Assembly: GCA_022495005.1 (NCBI GenBank)
Contig: JAGYXB010000509.1
Location: forward strand, 62,001 to 126,000
Direction of reading: 5' to 3'
From: Rhyacophila brunnea
Taxonomy: Eukaryota; Arthropoda; Insecta; Trichoptera; Rhyacophilidae
Length of the DNA: 64,000 nt
Each line of letters opens with the position of its first letter. Positions within the stretch are counted from its first letter, which is position 1. The notes beneath the pieces are model-generated. The model did no database searches. It had not been told where the DNA came from and saw only the letters and a list, made by a program, of their open reading frames with translations. A program made the translations under genes and the position numbers. Below, one piece after another: positions 29,394-42,200 of the stretch.

Positions 29394-31124
29394 CAGTGAC
29401 GTCCCTAGACAAAATGCCGCCCCTAGGCAGCGTCAAAATGCCGCCCCATTTTTTATCATTTCATTACTCCAATATCCAAGAAATGTGTTGTATGAAGCAT
29501 GGCCCCCGCATCCTGAAGCGGGCCCCCAGGCTAGGATCTTTGGCAGCCCCCCTACCTATCGCTAAGAATAAAAACAGTGTGACGCTCTACAGTAATGTTT
29601 TCCAAATGGTGTACGCGTTAAAATTGATGTGTATATTTAGAGTGTTATTTTGTATATTTTAATACACCCATTTGAATTATGGAGTTTTTGAGTATCGCTA
29701 CACAATTATAAATTGTATTGTACAACCACATAATTTTAAATATTAATATTATTGATAAAAATAGCGCCGCAGGCGATTTTTTTGCTATTAGAGCAAATTT
29801 GTGATATGTGTTTATTTCACTTATCGAGCCCGGGACCCAGGCTAGAGTCCTGTCAGCCCCCCTTGTGGGGGGCATGGTATGGATGGATACATTACTAACA
29901 AAATATATACCTACCACTAAGCTGAATCATAAAAAATTAAATTTAGATATTAATAAATAAATAAGCGAATAAATATAATATTAGTTAAACACTTACCCAA
30001 ATCACCAGAGTCTGAGATGCCATTTGATTGATATGTCTGACCCATTTGGTCTGTACCATTTAGTAATACCTACGCAGACGTAATATTTTTACACCATTTT
30101 TTCTATGCTATTATTGTACCCTACAATATGTAAACACAATAATTTTCCTCATTATTTATTTAATATAAACCTATTTTTAATCATAAATACACTATTAATT
30201 ATTAGTCTCAACACTCAACCGTTGATGATTGAAATAAAATACCCAAATCCACACTATTATCAACACAAAATATGTTTACAAAAAAATGACTTAAAAGAAG
30301 GTATTGTTATTCACAGCACGATAAATACGATATAATCTAGGTAGGTATCTACTGGTGTACATTTTTATTACAATTAGCTGGTACTTAATGTAAATACTAT
30401 TATATGCACGAATACTAATTGATTATGAGTATTATGACAAATGTCAATGGATTAATAATCATTATGAATATCTATTTTGCAATAGGTACATCCGGCAACT
30501 TTTAAATCTCGGGAGTGACTGGCAAAAATATTTGGATAAATTAAAAAATACGGAAGTATGTACCTACCTATAAATCTCTACCATAATTTTCCTTGTTTCG
30601 TCACCAACGTTGAAATCTATATAGGTAATATTATTTTGTTTCAATACCTACCTACGTCGCTTGTTCGGCGCCACCTATTGGCGCGACGGCTTTTGCGCGT
30701 ATACCTACATAATATCACTGTTATGAAAGAAACTCTTTAATCTGAGTAAATGACATTATATTATTATATTATGACTGATTTATTATGGGTTTTCGGCGTT
30801 TTACATTTATCATTCATAATGTGTCTACGTGCCAAGAGTAGTAAAAATATTTTTATTGGCATTTGTATACGAAACCGAGCAGTCAAAAATAAAACAAAAA
30901 TTCCTCGCGAAGCGTGGTGACATCATACTAAAATATGTACTCTAGTAAGTACTGGATAAAAAAAAAATCCGGAAAAAAACCTCTCCAACGCTCTAGTTAT
31001 AATATAACTAATATAGGTAGCTATTTCTATATAATACCAAATAATTCTCCTCGATTTGCCGCCCTTCGAGTATCTACCGCCCCCAAGCGACGCTCAATCT
31101 GCCTACCCCCACGGGACGTCACTG
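29394..31124. mobile_element. hAT-like element, family C copy 1
   Basis: Ends CAGTGACGTCCC and inverted GGGACGTCACTG with a perfect 8-bp duplication CATGCGGT (29386-29393, 31125-31132). 1.73 kb, no transposase seen. The left part is split by a family D element at 29498-29876. Subterminal gccgcccc phrases are shared with 32995-33775 and 57539-57897. Confidence 0.85.
29498..29876. mobile_element. hAT-like element, family D copy 1, nested in family C
   Basis: Ends CATGGCCCCC / inverted GGGGGGCATG. Flanked by GTATGAAG and GTATGGAT, an 8-bp duplication with two changes. The uninterrupted sequence (gttgtatggatacatta) is preserved in the family C copy at 33107-33121, which confirms the insertion point. 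Confidence 0.8.
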
Positions 31125-31183
31125 CATGCGGTGTTCCCAAACGGTCCCCCGTCCAAGTACTATCCGCGCCCAATGTTGCTTAA

Positions 31184-31546
31184 GAGCCTACATAAGTGAA
31201 ACGGCAAATAATTTACAACTGTATGTGGAATGAAATTTCGGCCGCGTTGCCATTCGGAGACTGATAGTCGAGGTGTCTGCACGTCGATTTGTTTTGTCAT
31301 GGCGTTAGATGAAAATATTTATAAATCGTGTAAAGGTGACTAAAAACTTTACGTATGTACTTAAATAGGAAAACATGTCAATGAATATACTATTATTATT
31401 AGTAATATAACAATAAACATAATATTAAATGGACGCGTGTTGGATTTTTATGACAAATTATATTTCGTTCGGCACGCGTCATTTGCACAATCCGCGCATC
31501 ACCTAGTCACAATCTTGTTAGACCATGCCTTAGCTGAGGTATAGCC
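31184..31546 (-). mobile_element. Family A element, copy 3, inverted
   Basis: Inverted, diverged copy of 3146-3507. Flanked by TTAA (31180-31183) and a decayed GTAA (31547-31550). It retains aaatggacgcgtgttgg and the ggcatggtcta end phrase. Confidence 0.65.
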
Positions 31547-31547
31547 G

Positions 31548-31596
31548 TAACTTCGGTGATCGGATGAGAACCTTAGACCGCTCGGCTAGCGAGCAC
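31548..31596 (-). repeat. 5S rRNA-like and tRNA-like fragments joined
   Basis: 31548-31572 on the minus strand closely matches the conserved 5S rRNA segment ggttctcgtccgatcaccga. It is preceded by gctagccgagcggtctaagg, which resembles the A-box side of a Ser/Leu tRNA. Together they look like the head of a composite SINE. Not a functional 5S or tRNA gene: both are partial. Confidence 0.5.
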
Positions 31597-31791
31597 GTCG
31601 CGATGATGTGAAAAATTGTAATAAAATAGTAATGGTAACATTTTTGTGTTACTCTCGAATTTATGCACACAATTTTAATATTACGGCAAGCGGTAAAACA
31701 TATTCATGTTAAAAGAGACAGCCTTACTGAAGATTGCAGAAAAAACAATGCTGAAATCGAGTGGATTTGATTGGTTATGTGTTGGCTGACC

Positions 31792-31827
31792 TATAAAAAA
31801 GCTGTCAACTTACTGACAGCTTTTTAT
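31792..31827. repeat. Short perfect hairpin
   Basis: Arms ataaaaagctgtca / tgacagctttttat around a six-base loop. No T-run or gene context to make it a terminator in this genome; probably a small palindrome. Confidence 0.5.
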
Positions 31828-31829
31828 AA

Positions 31830-32994
31830 TTATCGCCTGCAGTGACTCCTATAATTCTGAAAATTAAAAAGAAAATTGACTTGTTCCTGGTAATCACCAC
31901 TGATACGTATGATATTTTTGTTTATTTTAACTAAATAATCCAGAATCTAAAATAACTTACCATTACAATAATTTTATCTATTGAAATGTTGAAAGAGAAG
32001 AAGCTATCAATCTCTTTTGAGCCGCATGCGGCCCAAAATCGGTATCTGATATTATATTATGACCCGTATTTTTATGCATCTAATGATGACGTGTAGGTAT
32101 AATTACAAGTACAGTCTAATTTTATAACTAAAAAATATTCATTTAAAAACAATATTTGACTCAATATGTTGAGAGGAAAACAGTAAAATTTGTTTTTTGT
32201 ACCATTTATTTAGTAGGTATATAGTTCAGGTATACCTTAGTATGTTGCATTCTACTATCCAGTATCAAAATCTTCTACACTCCCTCATTGTCATTCTTCA
32301 ACTTGAACGAACATAGTAGGTATATTTGGTTAGGCCAGCCGCGTACAAAGAAAAATGGTTTGAGTGGGGTCCATTTTGAAAAAATATCACTAATATCGTT
32401 TCATTGATTTTTAAGACAGCAGGAGTGGGGGGTTAAGAAAATCTAGCAGGTGCCACTGATTGACATTTACTCAGTCTACTACTTATAGCTTCTCATCACT
32501 TCAACCATGGAATACTGTACTTTTCCAGACACATTCCACATACTCAGACACTACACTTTGAATTTACTAGCGATAAACACCTGGTCTGCAGGTATGGATG
32601 TTCATTTAAAAGGTATTGCATGTACAAGATAAGTGGTTATCGAATGAGCTATCCCATTCATAGGCTGTTTTACAACCAAATCATCTAATCCTCAGACATG
32701 AAGTCAAAAAATTAAATAAAATGTGTATTTTGTTCTTTTCTGGAAGGGAGGGGTCCGGATCCGAAAATCCCCCTATTGTGTGTGGATTTTTACAAAATAA
32801 GGTCAAAAACATCATAAAACATTGCTTGCTTACCTAACTGTAATTTTAATCATTATTAATTAATAGAAATGTATTTTTAATGTTGTATAATATTATAATT
32901 AATGCACCTTCGCATAACTGCAAAAGCATATTTTTTTAAGTCCTCCAACTTTTTTTGTTCGACCGCGAACTTATAATATAGGTAGGTATGTGGA
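31830..32994. other. No recognised feature
   Basis: AT-rich sequence without coding pattern. An isolated ggaggggtccggatccgaaaatcc phrase near 32745 may be an element end. Confidence 0.4.
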
Positions 32995-33775
32995 CTCATG
33001 ATGTCCCTAGACAAAATGCCGCCCATAGGCAGCGCCAAAATGCGTTTTTTATACAGTATTTTTATCATTCTTTCATAATTCCAATAGTACCTAAGAAAAA
33101 ATGTGTTGTATGGATACATTAGGTACTAACAAAATATAAGTAGGAACCTAGATATACCTGTCCTAAACATACAACATTAAATTTAAACTTTTTTTACCCC
33201 AAAAATAGGATTTTTTTGATGTTGGTAATACAGTCGCTTCTTACACATGGCGAACCTGACAAAACAATTATTACAGTCCTATTAAACCTTTTATATTAAT
33301 TAATACGTTATGTTGTATCTAACCAGTGTGCTGATTTGGTAATTGTGCCGCAGAGGTGGAGACGAGCTTTTATAATTTTTTTTTACGAAAACAGTTTATT
33401 CCATGTAGACAATTATTGAATTATAATAAATACCTTTTTCTGTCGGCGCATCGGCTTTTCGATCCAATAATCGTTAATTGAAAATTTGAAATTTTCATAC
33501 ATTTTGATACACCATTACCACAAACTAAGATTATATGAGGTAATATTAGGTTGGGGTAGGTTAGGTTAGGTTTGGTTTGGTCTAAAAAGAAAGTTGTAAA
33601 ATCTCATGTCCACCTCTGCGGCACATTTACCGCTGATTTTTTAAATGGAAATATAATAATATGTTCGTTATTACTAAGTTTAGGTAGCTATTTCTATATT
33701 ATAGACTAAATGATTCTCCTCGATTTGCCGCCCCCAAGCGACGCCCAATCTGCCTACCCCCACGGGACGTCGCTG
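32995..33775. mobile_element. hAT-like element, family C copy 2
   Basis: Degenerate ends (tgatgtccctagacaaaatg; cccacgggacgtcgctg) match copy 1. It lacks the family D insertion but is itself split by the element at 33338-33631. Its own 8-bp duplication is not detectable. Confidence 0.7.
33338..33631. mobile_element. Inverted-repeat element with perfect 8-bp duplication (hAT or P type)
   Basis: Ends GGTAATTGTGCCGCAGAGG and inverted cctctgcggcacatttacc, flanked by GCTGATTT on both sides (33330-33337, 33632-33639). 294 bp, non-coding. Interior holds a short ggttaggttagg run at about 33553-33566. Confidence 0.8.
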
Positions 33776-34083
33776 CGTCTTGGCTACGCCGTATATTGTA
33801 CAAATAAAATTAGAAATACATTAAATTAAATGTGATTAAAAATGACACGTTATTATTACAAAGGCACGTAAAAATTGTTTTCTTTTTTTCTGTCGATGTG
33901 TTATTAATTAATTCATCACTGACAAAATATTTACATAATTCCACGCACGCCGCTAGAAAGTTTCACCGAAGAATGTACCTGAGTAGGTACCTGTCCACGG
34001 CGAGTCGGTGGGATAGGTAAGGTAGGTAAGTAGCAGCACTAGTAGTGAGACCGAGACTGCGTTGTGCCAGCACTTTGTCGTGT

Positions 34084-34581
34084 CAGTTCAGTTTGTCGAA
34101 ATATTTCAACTGTACGGTGAAACACTTGATAAAAGTTACTTTTTTACGAATAAACCGCGAATGTTTTTGTTTTAATCGTCGTGAAAACTTAAAACCAAAC
34201 TTTTGTGTAGTTTTATATTGTTTATTTGAAAGTAAACTTGTGAAAACTTAGCTGATTTTGTAGAGTTTGTGATGTTTTGTTAAAATAACAGTGAAAAGTT
34301 TAAACGTCACTCATAATCAAATACAGCTGTTGGTATTTCTGTTTTAGAGGTTTTATTGAATTAAAATTGAGCCAGTCGTGATACCATTGCTCGGTTTTCT
34401 GCATTATTTACAAGTGAAACTGTGAATTCATGTGAAATAATGTGATGTGAAGTTATTGTGATGTATTTGTACACAGAGTGCTTGTTGATAGTTTTTACTG
34501 AAGGACGTACTCTTCACTTTGACAACGGAGGAGAATGGGAAGAACCATGCGTATCAAAAGATGAACGATGTAGACAGTTTG
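34084..34581 (+). CDS. 5' UTR and first coding exon of an unidentified secreted or membrane protein
   Basis: The initiator-like gtgTCAGTtCAGTttg at 34080-34096 fits an arthropod TSS. About 370 bp of A/T-rich leader with many gtgaaa phrases follows, then ATG at 34461. The exon reads MYLYTECLLIVFTEGRTLHF then DNGGEWEEPCVSKDERCRQF and meets TTTG/gtatgg at 34582, leaving phase 1. The start could be a short signal peptide; the CV(S)KDERCR(Q)F pattern recalls the start of an EB-type or other Cys-rich extracellular module, but no family is certain. No second exon was recognised to the right, so the intron may exceed 29 kb. Confidence 0.5.
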
Positions 34582-36842
34582 GTATGGTCATTCCAATATC
34601 TATTTTTATATCTTTTCTTGTTTATCCCAAATTTACCATACAATATAATATTATAGATATTGAATGTATGTATAGGTATATTTACCATGTAGGTAGGTAC
34701 ATACCTGTGTGCCTTTCACTTTTCTGTTTTATATTGTGGTGTGATGTATAGCTAGGCTACCTATTTGAATGATTTTATTCAAGAAAATTAATATTATTCA
34801 CGTTTCAGTGATTTCTAATACTGACGTGATAGTAGGTACATACTTTTTACTTTTCAATACCCAAACAATTACGGAATAAATAATTATATAACATATTTTA
34901 TATACATATATTATAAAACATACACCCCTAAGGTTGCACTATTGAGATGAGTATTTACCGAACATTTTTTTATTTACATTGCCAAAACTTTACTGTTGTT
35001 CCTCTTGGAATTACCTATCTGCACCCATGACCGTTTAAAGTAGGTATAAACAGCTATAGGTACATGTATTATTCGGAGCCCTTGTGTGACAAAAAGAACA
35101 ATAACAAACATGCTTTGCATGTTTAACAATAAAAAGCAGTTATGAGTCGACAGAAAATGATATTTTTATTTTGAGAAAATGAAAACCAGTTTTCCATTTA
35201 ATATGACACGGGCCCTACCTGTGTGTGCCCCAATAAATTGTGGTGATTAACTTAACCATTATGTGATCGCAATAATAACATTAATAACTATTGATAAATT
35301 GAATAATTGAGAGGTAGGTATCCCATTTAAGTGGTTAAGGCATATCGTTATAATTTTATTTTGCTGATAATCTAACCTATGAGATCTGTTCTATTTTTAT
35401 GTATTATCCACACAATCGAAAAAAATGTACAATATTATTATTAATGAAACGCAATAGGTATTGTTCGTAAATTTGTTGATCGTCCCACGGTTAGACACAG
35501 TCAGATTCCAGTCATCATCTTTTGCCATAATTTTGTATCCGTTGTTGTTTCTCAACATTCAAAGTAAAATATTAATGAAGTTCTTTCTAATTCAAATAAT
35601 TTCCAATTCAGTTGATCTTTTTGATACCAGCTGTACTGAATAGTACTTAGGCACTTATTGTATATACTTACGTATTTTTTTTATTATGTTTTAAAATTTA
35701 AACCATTCTCAATACATACTTTTATGTTTGCATAGTTTTAATGTTATAAAGTAAATACTTAAAAAAATACGTTAAACTATTTATGAATTATTCAAAAATT
35801 TTCGCTACGTCTTCGAGAGAACTCATCAAACTATAATAACTAGGTACATTACATTTCAAGAATAGAAATATGTAATATTATTTCTTTTGTTATCATAGTG
35901 ATTAGTATGAACGCTCATTTTTACTTAAAAAAAAACATGCAGAAGTAAGTACTTACTTACTTAAATATTATTAATTCCATTTTACAAAATAATAATATAA
36001 ATTATATTAAATTCTACATGTTCTTTTATTAATCGATAACTATTTTTCGGTTGTGACACCATTATCAAGGCTACCATTTACCATTACTATTTACCACCAC
36101 CAAGCTAACATATTCTTGACAGTGGTGTTACAACCTAAATAGATATGCATTAATAAAGTACGTACATTTATTTATTTAGTATGACCTATGTTTAAAATAA
36201 AAGATATGTCTATATTTCAACGTTTTTAGATAGCTAGATAAGCTAATCCGATACTAGATGTCCCTCCCCCTTAAAGTCGTCCTGAAACATCCATTTATGC
36301 ACACAATATTGATCTTAACATTTTTTTATAACATTACCGTTAATATTCTCATGTATGTACAAACGTTTGTTGATTTAATAATATTCTATTGTACAACTTT
36401 CAGAAATGTCCATTGTTAGTGCAATACTTTGGAAACATCGACTGAAAACAGCTCATTGCCAAATTTAGTGAGGTAATATTTTAAAGTCCACGTAACATCT
36501 TCGAATTAATGGAGTTTGACCATTTTTGTACAAAACGTTTCAAACGTATTCAATAAAGGAACATTATGAATGCCGATTGAAATTTAGTTTTAACCAAAGA
36601 GATTCAGTTTTAACTGATTAATGAACTAACATACCTACCCGTAATAACTTACTGTACTATAACAGGAACATACTGACTGACCACATCCTATTAAGATTAT
36701 TTTTATATTCTATCTTTTGAATGTTATGTTTGTGTGAAAAATATTGTATTGGAATTTATTTTATGACGTACTTAAATATTTTTCATTTAAAACTATAATA
36801 CCTAGTCCTTAAATTTATATGCACCCGTCAATTACCAACACG
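34582..36842 (+). other. Possible intron, nothing recognised
   Basis: AT-rich with repeated taggtac phrases. No coding exon, transposon end or RNA gene recognised. Confidence 0.4.
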
Positions 36843-36850
36843 GTCGCAGC

Positions 36851-37126
36851 CATAGAGGTATTAAATAAGAAGAGGGGCAAAGAATCGGCTTTCTCATACA
36901 ACTGAATGAAGCAGGTCAACAATAGCCGACAACTTACGAGAAATAGCGACGCGATAAAAAAAATGCAGGGCATCACGGAGGATTTACTTTGGTCATTATA
37001 ATGTACGCATATAATATAATTTTAACGTGGAAATTTTGCCGCAAATTGATTACCAGCCTGCCTCACCATACTCTTTCGCCATACTTGCCTGCTTCACCAT
37101 ACTTTCATATAACCTGCCGCCCCTAG
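36851..37126. mobile_element. hAT-like MITE, family G copy 1
   Basis: Runs from catagaggtattaaataa to ataacctgccgcccctag, flanked by GTCGCAGC / ATCGCAGC (one mismatch in 8). Same family, opposite strand, as 47206-47429. The shared ends are only weakly inverted. Confidence 0.65.
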
Positions 37127-37522
37127 ATCGCAGCCATGGCCTCTGCTGGATCAGAACTGTTTCTTCGTGTCAGGCTTATCAATGTGCCCTCCATAGACAT
37201 ACATTTATTTTTCAATTCTGTATTATGTTTTTGAAAAATGATTTTATTGTTTCACATTATTTATTGGTAGGTATATTTTCTACTCCCCTCTTCTTCAGAT
37301 AGCGATAGGTAGTTATGTACCTACTTAATGTTTGGTTTATATTATTTTTTAAATTTAATTGTCGTGTTGTAAACGTCTTGAATTCTTATTTGTTATGTAC
37401 ACAATGTTTTGTTTTAAGAATAAATGAACGTCCCAAAGCAGATTCATAATATGCAGTTACTGAGATATATTTGCTAGGATAATAGGTACTGAGACATAAC
37501 GCATGCAGCGTTGCCAACTTAT

Positions 37523-38061
37523 GCTTCGGCCACATAGACAGGTGCTTCGCTAGTCCTGAGCTAGATGCTATGCTTGTCTACTATAAACACTACTGCCACA
37601 TTGCACTCTACGTGCTTAGGTACAAATTCGTTTGACATTTGGGAGCGCTCAAGTCAACAACGATATGTCGCTCTCAAAACTAACCAGAAAGCTACTTCTC
37701 ACAGAGAATTTAAGTTTAAAATTTCGAAAAAAAATTCTCAAATTCGAACTTGTTGGGTGCATTCATCCCATGTGTGTGTCATTATTCATAACCTCAAAAT
37801 ATACGGTGTTTGACGTTTGTCATACTGAAGAAACATTCGCCATCTTGCAAAATCCATAGCAATGGCAAAATCACCAGGTGACACAATAAAAATAACCAAC
37901 ACGTTTGTTCGCCGGGAGACTCACGAGGTGACCCATAATCACGTAGTGAGGCGAGAAGCGTACAGTGTGGCCATTGCGATAGAATAGTGTGCGTTCGTTC
38001 ACTAGGATATGTCACCTACCACGTAGCCACTAAACAAGGCACCTGCCTATGTGGCCGAAGC
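37523..38061. mobile_element. Inverted-repeat MITE
   Basis: gcttcggccacatagacagg at the left and its near complement cctgcctatgtggccgaagc at the right. 539 bp, non-coding. Target duplication not resolved. Confidence 0.65.
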
Positions 38062-38984
38062 CTTGGCGTTTTTCTTGTCAAATCTAGCATCTAGTGTTGA
38101 ATCTAGAGTTTTTCGACACAGCAAACATCTTATAACTTCTCATAATAAAGCTAGAATACTATACCAGGTTTACTTGAAAATTAACATACTGACCTATTGT
38201 ACTTTTTACTTACTTACTTATATTAAATAAAATAATACCATTAGGTATTTACAAAATTATAACTAAATTTCTTACCTGAATTAATTTGTAATTTTAGTAA
38301 GTCTTCTTCGACCGTTGTTCATGTGATAACAATGTTAATAGTTATAGAGCTAGAGCTATAGAGCTAGTTTTTTGAGAGGAAATCTAGCTGCTATACCTAT
38401 ACCATTTTTTCTGTCATCTAGCTTATTTTCTTATCGTATCTGGCCTTTTTGTGAATGATAATTGGCAATACTGAATGCATCAGTGTTCAACAATCACGTA
38501 AAATAGCAAATAGGTAGCAGTAGGTAATCTACCTGATTTCGATTTGAGATCATCTTTTTTATAAAGCAGTTGACATCATTCGCAAGATTCGTAGCGAAAA
38601 CTGAGTCAGAAGACTGCTTCATTAAGGCAGCGCTTCTCAAAACTTTTTCGACCACTGAGTCGGATTTAAAACAATAATAAGTAATGTACATAAGCTGACG
38701 TAAGTAGTAAACAAGACAAGTAAGCAAATGTCGAGGTCATGGGCATTGTTTTAAAATAATATTATTATTCATTATTTAACATTTTGTTTGAAAATATTAA
38801 CTAGCCGGATGAGCCCGATGTGTGGGATGCAAAAATAATCCCACTATGATGATACAATAAGTTAAAAGTTTAAACGGACGATACAATTTAACTATTTATT
38901 TATCTCTTTACAAGCGGCGTAGCGTGGGTACAGCGCTACTTCTATAATAATATTGTGTATCAGCATCTGCTGCACGTCAAGCAC
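38062..38984. other. Mostly unannotated
   Basis: Includes a lone hAT-like end (cagcgcttctcaaaac, near 38630) without a partner. Otherwise nothing recognised. Confidence 0.35.
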
Positions 38985-39270
38985 CGCGATTTCCTAACTA
39001 TCGACTCGTGTGTCACCAGACGACATGACGTAATTGTGACGTCAGCCAATACACGCTCGAGGCATGCCGCCCAGCGCACAGTGCTCACTGTAGATAATAT
39101 TATGATGAAACACCTATTATATGTGTATGGTGACAATGAATAACGCCGCTGTCTGACCAGCGTTATTTTCTCGAGTGCTATTATCACTCCGGTAGTACGT
39201 CACAATGATGTCATATGACGTCATGTCGACCGGAGAGCTTGCACTCGCAGGTTCTAACATAGGGCCGCAG
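38985..39270. mobile_element. Family U element, empty-site copy
   Basis: Matches 7396-7609 joined to 12979-13052 and reads straight through cggtagtacgtcac at the point where the LTR retroelement inserted; the single GTAC is at 39195-39198. Right end aacatagggcc; left end decayed. Confidence 0.7.
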
Positions 39271-40284
39271 AGCGCTGTATGTAAATGTGGAAATGATAAA
39301 GCGAGGGGGAGGGGGGAATTTTTAGATACCAAGTGATCGTGCTATATCTGCCACTTTCTGAAAATCGCACTATAAGTAAATGTATCAGGTGAAATAATAC
39401 AAAGGACCATAATAAGAAAACATACTTAAATAGGCACAAGTCTGTTTACTGGAAGGCAGGCGGGAACAGCGGCAATTTTCATAGCCGATGTTGACAAGTC
39501 ATGAATTCAAGAATGATAACCTTACCTAACCTAACAAATAATCCAGTATATCGGCTTGATGTCTAAATGGAGGTATTGAACATGCCAATTTATTGATGTT
39601 CATATGTATTATTGAAGGAACGTATGAATTGTGTGCACACACGCGTATATAAAGCTTGATTTATGAAACCCAAATGGGCACATGCCAATATTGTGCCATT
39701 GTGGTAACATCCTACACTAAACTTAATACTCTCGTCTAAATTGTCAGTGTAAGAATATTGATAGTTAGGCAAGTAACTATTTAAAAAGGTTAATTTACCT
39801 ACGCACAAATATTTAATTGGAAATAAACAAAAAACAAACGTCAACAATATACTTAATAGTCATTATATTTTTATGGATTCTGCTTGTGGATTCAATTATT
39901 GTGCGTGGGATTTCCTCATTCTCCATTTAAATGCATATCCCCATCAATATATTATTATTATCAGGATCCGAGACGTTAACTGGCTTAATTATTTATTTAA
40001 AAAGCAGTATTTAAGCTCTACAGTTGGTGCGCCATAATTTGTTAATAATACACCAAAGTAGGTATATAACCATAAAACGTGAACATCGGATAGATAAAAC
40101 ATACTGTATTACTGATTTAGTATAAACAATATAATAGCACATAAAAGTAGTTATAAATTTAACCTACACAGCCACAAAATTTAAATAATTCAAGAAAAAT
40201 ATCAACTGTCTTGGGACCACCAAAAAGGTTAATCGCACGATACACAGCATCATGAAACATCACATCCGTCTTGCGATGAGGTAT
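39271..40284. other. No recognised feature
   Basis: AT-rich sequence. No coding or repeat match recognised apart from a short taacctaacc run near 39523. Confidence 0.35.
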
Positions 40285-40745
40285 TGCACCGCCATCTTTA
40301 GATTAATAAAGCCTGAGAATAACTTTTTGCACAACCAACGAGTTGTCCACTGCCATACTATTTATTGATAAAAAAACTGGCAAGCAGAGTTTGGTATTTT
40401 ATAATGACTGAAGAGTATAAATAAGTTATTAGTTATTGTCGTTTAGAATCGACTGTCACATTGACAAACGTCCTAGTGTATTATGATATTATTATACACA
40501 GAAGAAGTTTACTTTGATCGTCACTTCCAATTATTAATAACACAGTACCACTAAATCAGATGAACTTCAAGGTCTCCAAGATACGTTAAAACAATCTGAA
40601 AGAATACTCCAACAAGTGAACATGACAGACGCTTCAGTATGAGTACTCTATAGACAATGACAGGTCATCCATAGATAACGGGAGGGGCGAAAAGTAGGAC
40701 CAGTCGTGTAATGTATCGGCTTTCTTCTTCAATGGGCAATGGATG
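40285..40745 (+). repeat. Family K repeat, copy 2
   Basis: Shares with 19240-19700 the phrases agattaataaagcctgag, gaacatgacagacgc, tgacaggtcatcc, aggaccagtcgt and atgtatcggctttct in the same order. Nature unknown. Confidence 0.6.
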
Positions 40746-42200
40746 GGTATTGTCAAACAAGAACTTCTTGTCCACTTGTTAAAGATGTGAACTAACAATC
40801 CCCTTCAGTGCAGCTAATCACACTTCCGATTTCAAATGAGGAACGCCCCCAAATTTATCATTTTACGCTTCCAATTTTCAATCAATTTACGTATTTTGAA
40901 GCTTTTTATAAAAAATATGTCTAAAACGAGCAGGTTGATTTTAGAATTATTATTAGTAAACTTTTGGTTAATTGCGAAAAAGGAAAAGAGTCGCATCTAA
41001 AAGGAGTGCCGATATATTAGGTGAGCCGCTTATATGCCTCAATTAGTTAATTGGTAGTAATTAATGTTTGAATTGGTGTAATTACGGCGAGCAAGCTCGC
41101 TTTCTCGCCTCTAGTACGCGTTGCCGCCATGACAGGTACGTCACTGAAAAGTCTTCTATATGCGACTACAGCGACTTATCGCCGATTTCTTTTTGTCGGA
41201 TAGTAGCATAAAAATCGCATAGTTACAATTATTATATTGGTGGGATCAAATTTATACTTGCCAGTATAGACGGGCTGTAAATGAACCCACAAATAAGTAA
41301 AAAGAAATGTTTTAAAAGAATCACTCTTCGGATGGAAAGGGACTGCGTTGATAGCATATTCAGAAGAAATATGCGGGAAATTTCTTTTGATTGTTATTAT
41401 AATAAGGAAAGAATCCGTATGTCTTTGAGTAGGTAAGAAATCTGTTTCAGACTCGATCCAACTTTATTATGTGGATGGGTGGATCTGTGAAGACTCTAAT
41501 TATTAATCATACTGACAAATGATACGTGTAATGTATGTAGCATTTGGACATTTACGAATGATCATGGAACCTTCACAACAAAATCAAACGTAAGCACCGA
41601 TTAATTAAAAGAAAAATACGCCACACTTACATATTGATTGTTTTTTGTGGACTGCTGTTTTTGCAGTTGTAACTCGCTAATTCACATCTTAGATTTTATT
41701 TCCCCTGACTAATTTTAGCATGACCGTTTCGAACAGGTTAACTAGATTGCTCTTCGTTCTTCTCTAGGTATTGAGTACCTACTATTAATTATAGAACTGC
41801 TTCGACTATTCAAGAAAAACTTGAGGATCTCTTGTAAAATCAAGTTGTAATGACAAGAACATTGTAATACTCGTAAATCTATCCAACTAATTTGCAAATA
41901 AATTGTGACGGCGCACTGTTAGTACATCTCTTGTTTCTAACTGAATCGAAGGAAGTCTGTTTCACGCAGAGATTCTTGTGGTAATTTGAAAACACTATAA
42001 ATATTCTAGATAATATGACAGTTAGGAACGTTTGCATTACACAGGACCGACTGCATAATATTATGCAGACTTTATTTAGTTTATTTCAATGACAGCCAAT
42101 TTGAAGGCATTCGAAAAACATATCGAGGATTACCTCATGTGAACGTGGAACGTGAAAAATAATGCATGCCAAATATATTGGATAAACCTTTTTTTCTGTG
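40746..42200. other. No firm feature
   Basis: Holds a CpG-containing patch at about 41085-41165 with a good Kozak context (gccgccatgacag/gtacgt) and a small gcgagcaagctcgc palindrome. Too short to call an exon. Confidence 0.3.

Noticed and set aside
31792..31827. Rho-independent style terminator
   Set aside because: The genome is eukaryotic; a T-flanked hairpin has no such meaning here.
33541..33575. ggttaggttagg run as an interstitial telomere
   Set aside because: Only two or three imperfect units within a transposon; too short.
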